A DNA stretch of 64,000 nucleotides, from the NCBI GenBank assembly GCA_024232295.1, contig JAAEPT010000128.1, positions 1 through 64,000 of the forward strand. Direction: 5' to 3'. The stretch's first letter is position 1; each line of letters opens with the position of its first letter. Shown piece by piece: positions 15,004 through 24,188 of the stretch. The stretch comes from Cytophagales bacterium. GTDB taxonomy: Bacteria > Bacteroidota > Bacteroidia > Cytophagales > JAAEPT01. The notes under the pieces are model-generated. The model was not told the origin of the DNA. It worked only from the letters and a program-made list of their open reading frames with translations, and searched no databases. Position numbers and translations under genes: made by a program.

Positions 15004-17286
15004 CTATCGTATGATTTGTATCCAGCTATTGAATTGATTACAACTAGCATTTTCTTTTTCATTCAAATTGAAATAATAAGTACCTTCTATCAAATCTTCA
15101 CCTGTCCATGTATTATCATATTGTTCTTTGTGATAAACATGTTTACCCCAACGGTTATAGACATCTAATGTCCAGTTTCCTCCATCTTCTATTCCCTCTG
15201 CTACAAATACATCATTCACTCCATCACCATTTGGTGTAAGTACATTATAAGTTTCTACTTCCCAATAATCTACTGTGATTGCATCTTCATCTGTTCCACA
15301 AATTTTTTCAGAAGTTCGAGTCATTACATAGACATCATATGTACCTGGTTCAGAAATGCTTAATACATTACTAGAGGTTCCATTATTCCAATCATAAACA
15401 TTATAACCCTCTGCAAGACGAATTGTTAACTCTGCATCTTCGCAAATTAATGTATCATTACCAAGATCTACTACAGGAAGAGGAACCACACCTGCAAGCA
15501 ATGAATCAATCAATGTACAACCATCTTTACTTGTTGCTTCCACAATATGCCAACCATTTTTTTGAACCACGTAACTAGCTGTAGTATCTCCTGTATTCCA
15601 TGAATAAGTATATCTCTCTGGAAGTTCAATCAGCAAACTATCTTGCTCACATAATTCAATTTCTTCTATTAGCTCTACATCTCTAACTGCTTCTCCAACA
15701 GAGACTAATACAGTATCTTCTGCTACACACCTACCTTCTGTAACTTTTACCCAAATAATAGAATCTTTAATTTCTTCTTCTGAAGGTATTTCAATAGATG
15801 AAGTTGTTTCTCCTGTACTCCATAAATAAGTATCTCTTCCTTCTCCTGCTGAAATTTCAACATCATCTCCTTGACAAGCCACTACATCTACTCCTAAATC
15901 GAGGTTTCCAAAATTCGAAAAATAACCATAAAATGAACCTCCTGTTGTTCTGCTATTGATTCCTAAATGAAATTCACGGCCTTTATTTTCTATAAAATTT
16001 GCTTTTCCTTCTTCTAATTCAAATAAGTCTCTCCTTGCATATAGCCATTCACCATTAGTATTAGGAACTTCATTGAAATTACTTGCTACAAGACTTGTAC
16101 TCTTTTTACCATTCACATAGAAACCATCTTCACCTCCACTTTTAATCAACACAGTCAATTCAAAGCCATCACTAAAAGGACGTACAAAACTTACTTTTCT
16201 TGAACCTGTACACTGAATGGGTGGAACAATTGCTCCTCCATATTCTTGATTTTGTTCAATTACATGCAAAGCATATACAGGTTTAGAACTTTCAATATAT
16301 GTTGGTTCTTCTGTTAAATAAATTGGTTTTTGTTCTCCCTCATTCAATGTTACAACTACTTCTCCCTTTACTTGAATTTCTGTACTATCTTCAGTGGCAA
16401 GTACATAAACAATTCCTTCTGCTAAAATATACTTTGTACCAATAACTCGTACAGGAATTAGCTGATCACCTACCAAATCGGAAGCTGGATACCAGTCTAC
16501 TGGATGAGGTTTTACAAACTTAACCTCAGTTTCTATATCATCTGAAGCAGTACGGTGTTGATGAAACCCATAATTCTCAACAATTGAGTCATCTTTTATT
16601 GTCACTGCAATATTCTTATTCGAAGTGATTTTGGTACCAACCAAATGATCAGCAGAATACTGTCCATCAGCTCTCAAAGAATAGGTTTGTCCCTTCTGCA
16701 ATGTGATTGAAAAAGTCTCTCCTTTTGGATGTCCTACAGCATTTTCAGTAGGTGTAATTTCTATAATTGTATTATCTTCTGTAGCAACAATATCAGCCGA
16801 AGACCAACCATCTCGACCATAATAAGAATGATTATTATCCAATTGGTTTTGAAAGGGTAAATAAAAATTCATTCCCAAAGCATTTTCTCCCTTCAAAGCA
16901 AAAATGTCTGTGTTGTTTACAGATCCTCCTGAAGTTCCACGTACTTCGTAATAAGCAGTTATTTTTTCTGATGCTTCTATCAAAAGCCCTTTATTTGTGA
17001 TACTATCAGGGGCTCTATTTTCCAATACATCAATAAACTCTGATAAATCTATTGTCTCAAGAGTATTAGGTTCTAGTACAATTTCTAAAGGAGTAAAATT
17101 AGGATTAGCAGGAACAGAAACAATAACAGTACTTTCCTTATCATTTGCAGCCAATTGTAGTAAAATTGGTCTATCTGCGTGTAGCTCTGTCACTTCTGGC
17201 ACTGCAAACCAAAATGTTTTATCTAATTGTGCAAAAAGTTGAATAGAACTTAAAAAAATGAAAATCAATAATAAATGCTTTTTCAT
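15004..17286 (-). CDS. Gliding-motility C-terminal domain surface protein
   Basis: 760 aa. A signal peptide (MKKHLLLIFIFLSSIQLFAQ) precedes a ~400-aa beta-rich region (about 25-440, with DIVATEDNTIIEITPTEN and SFVRPFSDGFELTVLI) resembling the IgGFc-binding-type domain of Bacteroidota surface proteins. Three Ig/PKD-like repeats with SWNTGD/LWSTGE motifs follow, then a C-terminal CHU_C/gliding-motility domain (about 675-760: TPNGDGVNDVF, DVYNRWGKHVY, GTYYFNL). This C-terminal type acts as a type B signal for type IX secretion, so the protein is probably exported to the surface as an adhesin-like product. Divergent from the LRR gene at 17441. Confidence 0.88.
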   Translation of the reverse strand: MKKHLLLIFIFLSSIQLFAQLDKTFWFAVPEVTELHADRPILLQLAANDKESTVIVSVPANPNFTPLEIVLEPNTLETIDLSEFIDVLENRAPDSITNKGLLIEASEKITAYYEVRGTSGGSVNNTDIFALKGENALGMNFYLPFQNQLDNNHSYYGRDGWSSADIVATEDNTIIEITPTENAVGHPKGETFSITLQKGQTYSLRADGQYSADHLVGTKITSNKNIAVTIKDDSIVENYGFHQHRTASDDIETEVKFVKPHPVDWYPASDLVGDQLIPVRVIGTKYILAEGIVYVLATEDSTEIQVKGEVVVTLNEGEQKPIYLTEEPTYIESSKPVYALHVIEQNQEYGGAIVPPIQCTGSRKVSFVRPFSDGFELTVLIKSGGEDGFYVNGKKSTSLVASNFNEVPNTNGEWLYARRDLFELEEGKANFIENKGREFHLGINSRTTGGSFYGYFSNFGNLDLGVDVVACQGDDVEISAGEGRDTYLWSTGETTSSIEIPSEEEIKDSIIWVKVTEGRCVAEDTVLVSVGEAVRDVELIEEIELCEQDSLLIELPERYTYSWNTGDTTASYVVQKNGWHIVEATSKDGCTLIDSLLAGVVPLPVVDLGNDTLICEDAELTIRLAEGYNVYDWNNGTSSNVLSISEPGTYDVYVMTRTSEKICGTDEDAITVDYWEVETYNVLTPNGDGVNDVFVAEGIEDGGNWTLDVYNRWGKHVYHKEQYDNTWTGEDLIEGTYYFNLNEKENASCNQFNSWIQIIR

Positions 17287-17440
17287 AAGAATCAGAAATA
17301 ACCTATTGTTTTAAATAACATTACAAAATAATGATTTTAGACATCATTTTATAATACTTAGAGAAAAAGTACAATAAAGGTTGTTTCACATACTTCACAA
17401 GATAAAAAGTGTTATATTCTATTTACTAAACTAATCTATT

Positions 17441-19291
17441 ATGAGAAAATATACAGAAGAAGAAGAGAAGATAATCACACTTATTGAAGCAACAGATGAA
17501 GTAAATATAGAACTTACTAGACAACTATGTCTTGGACTAAATATTGATTTTGATGAGTTTATTGAAGAGGTTTTTGAATTTAGTTTTTGGTGGGGAACTT
17601 TTGGAGTAATAGGAAAAAAACAAAAATATAAAAACATTAAAAAATTAAGCAACAGTGAGATAAAAACAGGGATTCAAAATATAAAAAAATGTGAACATAT
17701 TTATTTAGGAAATACTCATCTCACAAAAATACCAGTGAGTATACAAAACTTTAAAAACTTAACTCATCTAACATTAGAAAATACCCCTATAAAAGAAGTT
17801 CCTCAATACATACAAAACTTCAAAAAGCTTCAAGCTTTAGATTTAAGTGGAACTCAAATAACTGAACTTCCTGTACATCTGCAAAATCTTATTCAAATTC
17901 ATTTATTGTACCTCAACAATACTCAAATCACAAAACTCCCTCAGTACATACAAAATTTTGAAAATATTGGTGTTTTAGAATTGAATAACACTCAACTTAA
18001 TGAGTTTCCAGAAAGTATAAAAAATCTCAAAAAATTAAGAATACTAGATTTACGCAACACCCAAATCAAGGAAATCCCTCAATACATACAAAATTTTAAA
18101 AACCTTGGTACACTATATTTAGATGGTACCCAAATCACTGAATTTCCGAAACACATACAAAACCTTACAGAAATTGAATCTTTGGGATTAAGTAATACTC
18201 AAATAGCAGAAATTCCAGAAAGTATAAAAAGTCTTATTAGTCTTGGAGAGTTAGACCTAAGCAATACACAAATTACAAAATTTCCGAAACACATAGGAGG
18301 TCTTACAAATATTTGGAGTTTAAACTTTAGTAACACCAACATCAAAGAGCTTCCAAATACTATTGAATATTTCCCAAACTTGAGCTATTTATACTTAGGA
18401 GACACTCAAATCACAGAAATTCCTAAGAGTATACAACACCTTCAGAAACTTCGTGTTTTGGATTTGAGTGGAACTCCCATTACACAAATACCAATCAATG
18501 TATTCAACATTGAAAATCTTGATAGTTTACACCTAAATAACACTCAAATTCATGAAATCTCTGAGGATATACAATCTCTTCAAAACTTAGATAAACTGAG
18601 TTTGAATGGAACTCAAATAACCGAACTTCCTATATACCTACAAAATCTTGAACAATTAAGGGAATTAAATTTAAATGAAACACCAATCACAGAATTCCCT
18701 ACACATCTACAAAACCTTAATAATTTAAGTGTATTAGAATTAGGTAGTACTCAAATCACAGAACTACCCAAAAATATACAAGGTTTTGATAATTTGTGGA
18801 AACTTGACCTAAGTAATACTTCAATTAATGATGTTTCTAAAAGTTTACGAAACTTTACACATTTATCATCATTGGATTTAAGTAATACTCCAATCAAAAA
18901 AATTTCAGAGGAGATTCAACTGCTTCCTAGATTACTTTATTTAAACCTAAGTAATACTCCAATCACAGAATTGCCTAATAGTATACAATATCGTGATGAG
19001 TTGGGAAATTGGGATTTTAGTGGCAGCCAAATCACCAAGTTTCCAAAGGATATAAGCACTCTGAAAAATTTATGGAAACTGGATTTAAGTAATACCCAAA
19101 TAGAAGAAATTCCAGAAGAAATAGAACAACTTACAGAGTTAAAAGAACTAAATCTAAGTAGAACTCACATAAAAGAAATCCCTACAAGTATTCAAAATCT
19201 TTCAAAACTAACCATATTGGATTTAAGAGGGACACAGGTCAAAAGCATTCCAGAGGCAATAAAAAGCCATACAAACATTATAATTGATTAA
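17441..19291 (+). CDS. Thr-ladder leucine-rich-repeat protein, 616 aa
   Basis: A ~85-residue N-terminal region without signal peptide is followed by about 22 LRRs of 23 residues (about 88-612), pattern LxxLxLxxTxIxxIPxxIxNLxx. The position normally held by Asn in the LRR ladder is Thr in nearly every unit (e.g. LDLSGTQITELP, LYLDGTQITEFP). The N-terminus shares IDFDEFIEEVFEFSFW-like sequence with the LRR protein at 24189 (IDFDSFLEEIFQVSLW), so they are paralogues. No signal peptide, TM or sorting domain is visible, suggesting a cytoplasmic binding scaffold. Transcribed alone, away from the surface-protein gene. Function unknown. Confidence 0.85.
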   Translation: MRKYTEEEEKIITLIEATDEVNIELTRQLCLGLNIDFDEFIEEVFEFSFWWGTFGVIGKKQKYKNIKKLSNSEIKTGIQNIKKCEHIYLGNTHLTKIPVSIQNFKNLTHLTLENTPIKEVPQYIQNFKKLQALDLSGTQITELPVHLQNLIQIHLLYLNNTQITKLPQYIQNFENIGVLELNNTQLNEFPESIKNLKKLRILDLRNTQIKEIPQYIQNFKNLGTLYLDGTQITEFPKHIQNLTEIESLGLSNTQIAEIPESIKSLISLGELDLSNTQITKFPKHIGGLTNIWSLNFSNTNIKELPNTIEYFPNLSYLYLGDTQITEIPKSIQHLQKLRVLDLSGTPITQIPINVFNIENLDSLHLNNTQIHEISEDIQSLQNLDKLSLNGTQITELPIYLQNLEQLRELNLNETPITEFPTHLQNLNNLSVLELGSTQITELPKNIQGFDNLWKLDLSNTSINDVSKSLRNFTHLSSLDLSNTPIKKISEEIQLLPRLLYLNLSNTPITELPNSIQYRDELGNWDFSGSQITKFPKDISTLKNLWKLDLSNTQIEEIPEEIEQLTELKELNLSRTHIKEIPTSIQNLSKLTILDLRGTQVKSIPEAIKSHTNIIID

Positions 19292-19395
19292 ACTAATCAT
19301 AGTTGTATAATCTACTCACAATTAATATCTTGCAGAGATTATTTAATACTTTGTATTAATCTAAATTATATAGTTTTTAACTTAATGTTTTTTAT

Positions 19396-19854
19396 ATGAA
19401 ACAACTTTTAACGGGTGTAGCACTTGGTTTGGGATTATCTTTGAATGCTCAAACAGTTGTTAGCTCAGGAGGAGAAACCTATAATAATTCTGCAACAGTC
19501 AGTATTACCATAGGAGAACCTGTTATTAATACTCACACAGGAAATGGAGGAACAACTTCTCAAGGATTCCAACAAGGAATTGAATTGGTAGTGACTTCTG
19601 TAAATGATGGTGAAGTATTTACTTATGATGTATTTCCAAATCCAACTTCTAATTATGTCATATTGAACTCAAAAGTAACAGGAAATTTTTCCTTTAGTCT
19701 ATCCGATGCACAAGGAAGAGTACTATTGAGTAAACAAGAAGTTGTATCTGGTACAAACTTACATTTTGAAAAATACCCTACTGGAATATACTTTGTCAAC
19801 ATCATAAGTGACGATAATAAGCATTCTCAAACTTTTAAAATTATTAGAAAATAA
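19396..19854 (+). CDS. Small type IX secretion cargo with type A sorting domain
   Basis: 152 aa: signal peptide (MKQLLTGVALGLGLSLNAQ), a short beta-rich region (SITIGEPVINTHTG, SQGFQQGIEL) typical of small Bacteroidota proteins that end in this domain, and a C-terminal type A sorting domain (about 75-152: VFPNPTSNYVILNS, LSDAQGRVLLSK, YPTGIYFVNI, KIIRK). The sorting domain directs export through the outer membrane and is normally cleaved. Only ~70 residues remain as the mature cargo. The next gene starts 10 bp downstream, so they form a pair. Confidence 0.88.
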   Translation: MKQLLTGVALGLGLSLNAQTVVSSGGETYNNSATVSITIGEPVINTHTGNGGTTSQGFQQGIELVVTSVNDGEVFTYDVFPNPTSNYVILNSKVTGNFSFSLSDAQGRVLLSKQEVVSGTNLHFEKYPTGIYFVNIISDDNKHSQTFKIIRK

Positions 19855-19864
19855 ATACCCTATC

Positions 19865-20956
19865 ATGACAAATAGAATTATGACTTTTGTTTTGTTGTTA
19901 ATGACTTTGACAACATTTGCACAAACTCCAAATATGTTTAATTACCAAGCTGTTATTAGAGATGAGGCTGGTACTATTGTTTCAAATACTGAAATAGGAT
20001 TAAGACTTTCTATTTTGAAAGGCACTACTAATGGACAAAATGTTCATCAAGGAGATTATACAGTTACTACAGATAATTTTGGAGTAGTAAGTGTAAAGAT
20101 TGGGGGGCCTGATGTTTCAATTGGTGATTTTTCAACAATTGATTGGGGAAGTGATTCTTATTTCCTAAAAACAGAAATTGATTTGGAAGGAGGAAATAAT
20201 TACATCGAAATGGGAGTAACTCAATTTATTTCTGTTCCTTATGCTATTCATTCAAGTACATCTGATACAGCAAAATACGCAATGAGTGTGGCTAATGTGG
20301 ATGATGCTGATGCAAACCCTCAAAATGAAATTCAATCTTTGCGATTAAAAGGTGATACTTTATTCCTTTCAAACTCAAACTTTGTGTTATTAAGTGGTAT
20401 CGGGGCAAATGTAGATTTCTATAACTGCTATGGTAGTGATAACGCTTCTTGGTGGAATCAAGGAAATATTGCAAACTATTACAAGGTTCCAGATGGACGT
20501 GCAGAAAATAGAACTGTAGGTTCTGGTGTTTCAACTCAAGATTGGGTAGCTATTTTTAATGAAGTTGGTTTTTCATTCTCTACTCCAACAGGAAAAAAGT
20601 TCCCAAAAGATAATGACATTGATTTAAACAATATCCCACGATATTCATATTACCAGACATCAACTGGTTACTTTGGAATTGATTTTGTTGTAGGAGGGTC
20701 TGTCACAAACGATACAGAACTCCAAACTACCCTAAGTAATAAAATTGCAAACATGGATAAATTCTCACTAAGAGTTTATCAAAATGATCTTTTACTTCAT
20801 GAATATGATAAATCAGATATTGAAGTTAAAATTTTTGATTCCAGTTTTGATGGAGGAAAAACAATTGTTATCCTTAAGTTTAATGGTAAGCTTAATTATG
20901 AAGAGATTAATCAAGAATTAAAAAATATGAGATATGAAATTTGTATCAAAAAATAA
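19865..20956 (+). CDS. Secreted protein paired with type IX cargo gene
   Basis: 363 aa from the ATG at 19865; the ORF is open upstream to 19808 but that part overlaps the preceding gene and lacks a signal peptide. Signal peptide MTNRIMTFVLLLMTLTTFAQ, then the widespread Bacteroidota N-terminal module starting FNYQAVIRDEAG (about 25-140, ending QFISVPYAIHSSTSDTAKYA), which often precedes fibre-like or coiled-coil regions. The C-terminal ~200 residues (about 165-363, with WWNQGNIANYYKVPDG) are not recognised. There is no type IX sorting domain. It is probably a secreted or surface-assembled partner of the upstream cargo. Confidence 0.82.
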   Translation: MTNRIMTFVLLLMTLTTFAQTPNMFNYQAVIRDEAGTIVSNTEIGLRLSILKGTTNGQNVHQGDYTVTTDNFGVVSVKIGGPDVSIGDFSTIDWGSDSYFLKTEIDLEGGNNYIEMGVTQFISVPYAIHSSTSDTAKYAMSVANVDDADANPQNEIQSLRLKGDTLFLSNSNFVLLSGIGANVDFYNCYGSDNASWWNQGNIANYYKVPDGRAENRTVGSGVSTQDWVAIFNEVGFSFSTPTGKKFPKDNDIDLNNIPRYSYYQTSTGYFGIDFVVGGSVTNDTELQTTLSNKIANMDKFSLRVYQNDLLLHEYDKSDIEVKIFDSSFDGGKTIVILKFNGKLNYEEINQELKNMRYEICIKK

Positions 20957-20974
20957 ATACATCTCTCTATCCTA

Positions 20975-21015
20975 AAAACAAAAAGAGTAGCTCTTAGAGT
21001 TACTCTTTTTGTTTT
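20975..21015. terminator. Bidirectional terminator
   Basis: Perfect 15-bp stem (20975-20989 with 21001-21015) with a small nested hairpin in the loop, A-rich on the left and T-rich on the right. It serves the plus-strand gene ending at 20956 and the minus-strand gene ending at 21046. Confidence 0.9.
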
Positions 21016-21045
21016 ATCAATTTTGTTAAGCAAAATGACTTTTAT

Positions 21046-22071
21046 CTATTTCTCCAAAAACAATGTTCTTATTAATGTTTGCCCTACTGCTTCCAAAGAG
21101 TTTTTATCAATGACACTCATATTATCATCATGGGTATGCCATGCTTCACAGAAATACCCAGAGCCTTCTGTAGGTTGATAATCAATAATATCAATTGTAG
21201 GAATTCCTGCTTGATTCATGTATACATGATCATCTGTAATTTCTGGACTTGGCTTATAGACAAAATACTCTCCATAACCAGCTTCATGTCCAGCTTTCCA
21301 AACTTTCTTTAGAATACCTGATGCCTTTTTTTCAGAAAGTCCTTCGTGATAAAAACGAGCGTTCTTTGCACCAATCATATCTAACAAAATTCCATAATAA
21401 GCATGATAACCTTCTTTATGATGTTTGTTTGCCCAATATTGAGAACCTAAACACCATGACTTCATATCATAACCTCCAGGTCTATCATAAAAATGAGGTT
21501 GTCCATAATCTTCTCCATCATAGAAAATCACATCTACACCCACATTTAAAGAATCTTTGTATAACTGAGCTACTCTCAATACTTCAATCAATACTCCAAC
21601 TCCACTTGCTCCATCATTTGCACCATCAATTGGTTCATGATGTTTGTTTTCATCTGGTTCTTGGTCTGCAAAAGGACGAGTATCCCAGTGAGCAGCTAAC
21701 AATACACGTTTTTTCATTTCAGGATTTACACTTCCTACAATATTTCTCAAAACAAGCTCTTTGTTATCAAAAGAAAAAGCTGTAAAATCTTGTACTGTTA
21801 CTTCTGATCCTACTTCTTTTAATTTATTGATAAGATAGTCTCCACACGCTATATGTTCTGGAGTATTTGGAACTCTAGGACCAAAAGCCACTTGCTTTTC
21901 AATAAAGCGAAAAGCTGAATCTTGTGAGAAAACAGGAACAAATTTCTCTTTCTTTGGTTGAGCTTGACTAGTGCCAGTTTGTGTGCTTATAGTACTACTA
22001 CTTGTCGTATTATTACCACAAGAACATAGCAAAACAAATATTGCAATTGCTGATAAAATACTATTCTTCAT
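21046..22071 (-). CDS. M28 family zinc peptidase / glutaminyl cyclase-like lipoprotein
   Basis: 341 aa from the ATG at 22071. A lipoprotein signal peptide with lipobox LLCSC is followed by a Ser/Thr-rich linker and an M28 alpha/beta domain. The zinc ligands and acid are visible in order: AAHWDTRP (His), DGANDGASG (Asp), FYDGEDYG (Glu-Asp), LLDMIGAKNARF (Asp) and AWHTHDDN (His). The AHWDTRPFADQ and WHTHDDNMSVI pattern is close to glutaminyl-peptide cyclotransferases and related aminopeptidases, so it either trims peptides or forms N-terminal pyroglutamate outside the cytoplasm. The start overlaps the 3' end of cysS by 11 bp. Confidence 0.86.
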   Translation of the reverse strand: MKNSILSAIAIFVLLCSCGNNTTSSSTISTQTGTSQAQPKKEKFVPVFSQDSAFRFIEKQVAFGPRVPNTPEHIACGDYLINKLKEVGSEVTVQDFTAFSFDNKELVLRNIVGSVNPEMKKRVLLAAHWDTRPFADQEPDENKHHEPIDGANDGASGVGVLIEVLRVAQLYKDSLNVGVDVIFYDGEDYGQPHFYDRPGGYDMKSWCLGSQYWANKHHKEGYHAYYGILLDMIGAKNARFYHEGLSEKKASGILKKVWKAGHEAGYGEYFVYKPSPEITDDHVYMNQAGIPTIDIIDYQPTEGSGYFCEAWHTHDDNMSVIDKNSLEAVGQTLIRTLFLEK

Positions 22072-23548
22072 AAGCCCAATCAATTTTATGTTTCATATCT
22101 TTTACTACAATTGAAATTTCTTTCAATTCTGCTCTAATAGCATCAACACTATCATAATCTTTTACCTCTTTTGCAGTTTTATAACGCTCTAATGCATTAT
22201 AAATAGATGGTAATAAATCAGTAGGCATCTCATCTTTTAGACCCAAAATATCTTTGGTGAATGTGATGAATGTTGTTTTCATCAATTCAAATTTTTCTGC
22301 TGAAAGAGCTCCAATAGGAAGCGTATTCATATTAATTTGATTGATGATTTTTGTAAGCTTAAATAAATGAGAAATTACAACAGCAGTGTTCATATCATCA
22401 TTCATTGCTCTCAAACAACCATTTACAGCAGAATCAATCACTTTTTCTTGTTTCTCATTTGTCTCTTCTCCATTATGAATGTATTCAAAACCTTCTAAAG
22501 CTCTCAATGCATTCATCAATTTGTTGAAACCTTTCTTAGCTGCTCCCAAAGCATCATTTGAAAAATCCAATGTACTTCTATATTGAGCTTGAAGAATAAA
22601 GAAACGAACAGTCATTGGAGAATACTTATTTTCCAATAATTTATGGTCACCATTATAGATTTCTTCTAATGTGATGAAGTTTCCTAATGATTTACCCATT
22701 TTCTGCCCATTGATGGTAATCATATTATTATGCATCCAATAGTTTGCAGGTTCTTCATGATTACACGCATTTCCTTGAGCAATTTCACATTCATGGTGAG
22801 GAAACATTAAATCCAGTCCTCCTCCATGAATATCAAAATGTTTTCCTAAATATTTAGTACTCATAGCTGTACACTCTAAGTGCCAACCTGGATAACCAAT
22901 TCCCCAAGGAGAATCCCACTTCATTAAATGCTCTGGCTCTGCAAATTTCCACAAGGCAAAATCCAAAGGATTTTTCTTATCTGATTGTCCATCAAGTTCA
23001 CGAGTATTATTCTGCATCTCGTCTAAAATACGACCAGATAACTCACCATAATTATATTTTTCGTTATACTTTTCAAGGTCAAAATAAACAGAACCATTTA
23101 CTTCATAAGCAAAACCATTATCAATCATTTGTTGAGTGGCTTCAATTTGTTCTTGAATATGTTGAGTAGCACGAGGCTCAACATCTGGAGGCAAAACATT
23201 TAGAGCATAAATATCTCTATGATAGCGTTCTGTATATTGCTTTGCAATTTCAAAAGGGTCAATTTTCTCTTCTCTTGCCTTCTTTGCAATCTTATCTTCA
23301 CCTTCATCAGCATCTCCTACCAAATGCCCAACATCAGTAATATTACGCACATAACAGACATCAAATTTCAAATACTTAAAATAACGGTACAAAATATCAA
23401 AAGTGATGGCAGGACGAGCGTGTCCTAAGTGGGCATCACCATATACGGTAGGACCGCAGACATACATACCAACTTTTCCTTCTGTAATTGGATTAAACAC
23501 TTCTTTTTTTCGTGTCTTGGTATTGTAAACCCTTAAATCTTGTTGCAT
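22061..23548 (-). CDS. cysS: Cysteinyl-tRNA synthetase
   Basis: 495 aa class I synthetase. The HIGH signature is GPTVYGDAHLGHARP (about residues 32-46) and the KMSKS loop is KMGKSLGNF. Zinc ligands are visible in CGPTVYG, HLECTAMS and HHECEIAQ. It charges tRNA-Cys in the cytoplasm. Full length compared with the family. Its ATG (23546-23548) follows a good Bacteroidota promoter (23574-23604). The M28 peptidase gene overlaps its 3' end and is probably cotranscribed. Confidence 0.97.
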   Translation of the reverse strand: MQQDLRVYNTKTRKKEVFNPITEGKVGMYVCGPTVYGDAHLGHARPAITFDILYRYFKYLKFDVCYVRNITDVGHLVGDADEGEDKIAKKAREEKIDPFEIAKQYTERYHRDIYALNVLPPDVEPRATQHIQEQIEATQQMIDNGFAYEVNGSVYFDLEKYNEKYNYGELSGRILDEMQNNTRELDGQSDKKNPLDFALWKFAEPEHLMKWDSPWGIGYPGWHLECTAMSTKYLGKHFDIHGGGLDLMFPHHECEIAQGNACNHEEPANYWMHNNMITINGQKMGKSLGNFITLEEIYNGDHKLLENKYSPMTVRFFILQAQYRSTLDFSNDALGAAKKGFNKLMNALRALEGFEYIHNGEETNEKQEKVIDSAVNGCLRAMNDDMNTAVVISHLFKLTKIINQINMNTLPIGALSAEKFELMKTTFITFTKDILGLKDEMPTDLLPSIYNALERYKTAKEVKDYDSVDAIRAELKEISIVVKDMKHKIDWAYEE

Positions 23549-23573
23549 TGTGCGAATATTTTTCTTGAATTAT

Positions 23574-23604
23574 CAAAAATACAGTATTAACTAATAATAC
23601 CAAA
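23574..23604 (-). promoter_or_regulatory. Bacteroidota-type promoter of cysS
   Basis: On the minus strand TTTG (23604-23601) is followed after exactly 19 nt by TATTTTTG (23581-23574), matching the TTTG-N19-TAnnTTTG consensus. The predicted transcription start lies about 20 nt before the cysS ATG. Confidence 0.75.
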
Positions 23605-23611
23605 GCAAAAA

Positions 23612-23642
23612 AACACGACTTCAAGCATGTTGAAATCGTGTT
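23612..23642 (-). terminator. Terminator of ssb
   Basis: AACACGA/TCGTGTT plus TTCAA/TTGAA around one mismatch form a 12-bp stem with a 5-nt loop. On the minus strand a seven-T run follows. It separates ssb from the cysS promoter. Confidence 0.85.
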
Positions 23643-23671
23643 CTGTATTTTAATTGACTTTTCTCTAAACT

Positions 23672-24100
23672 TTAGAATGGTAAGTCATCATCTGGAGTGA
23701 TTAATTTCTCAATTGGTGGTTGAGGAGTTACATTATCTGGAGAAGAAGGAGTTGTTGGACTTGTTGCACCATCTCTTGGTGTAAGCATTGTCATATTTTG
23801 AGCGACAACCTCTGTAGAATACTTTGTGATTCCATTATCTTCATAAGAAGATGTTCTTAATTTCCCTTCTACATACACCTTATGACCTTTTTTGAGGTAG
23901 TTTTCTGAAATTTCTGCCAATCCTCTCCAAGCCACTACACGATGCCATTCAGTGTTTTCTCTTTTCTCTCCAGTTGTTTTGTCTCTATAAACTTCTGTTG
24001 TTGCTATTGACAAACGAGCTACTTTCACACCATTTTCTAAAGCTCTTACTTCTGGATCAGCTCCTAAGTTTCCGATTAAAATTACTTTGTTTACAGACAT
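23672..24100 (-). CDS. ssb: Single-stranded DNA-binding protein
   Basis: 142 aa. N-terminal OB fold (residues 1-106) starting MSVNKVILIGNLGADPEVR and containing TEWHRVVAWRGLAEI and GHKVYVEGKLRT, followed by a Pro/Thr-rich linker and the acidic C-terminal tip DDDLPF that recruits partner proteins. It protects single-stranded DNA in replication and repair. Transcribed alone between a -7 box (24131-24138) and a terminator. Confidence 0.97.
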   Translation of the reverse strand: MSVNKVILIGNLGADPEVRALENGVKVARLSIATTEVYRDKTTGEKRENTEWHRVVAWRGLAEISENYLKKGHKVYVEGKLRTSSYEDNGITKYSTEVVAQNMTMLTPRDGATSPTTPSSPDNVTPQPPIEKLITPDDDLPF

Positions 24101-24130
24101 AATATTTTAATTTAGTTTTTTAATATATAA

Positions 24131-24138
24131 CAAATATA
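24131..24138 (-). promoter_or_regulatory. Candidate -7 box of ssb
   Basis: TATATTTG on the minus strand matches TAnnTTTG, about 30 bp before the ssb ATG. No TTTG at the ideal -33 position is seen. Confidence 0.45.
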
Positions 24139-24188
24139 CTTTCTTTCTTCGCAGTCTATTTGTGGAGACTACTTTTTATAAAAACTTA

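Noticed and set aside
17700-19290. Regular ~69-bp nucleotide periodicity that could look like a CRISPR or direct-repeat array
   Set aside because: It is coding LRR sequence in one frame; the units are diverged and there are no spacers.
19285-19299. TGATTA/TAATCA hairpin after the Thr-ladder LRR gene
   Set aside because: Only six AT-rich base pairs and no T run; not convincing as a terminator.
21249-21785. 178-codon plus-strand ORF
   Set aside because: Antisense to the M28 peptidase with its zinc motifs; a shadow with biased His/Leu composition.
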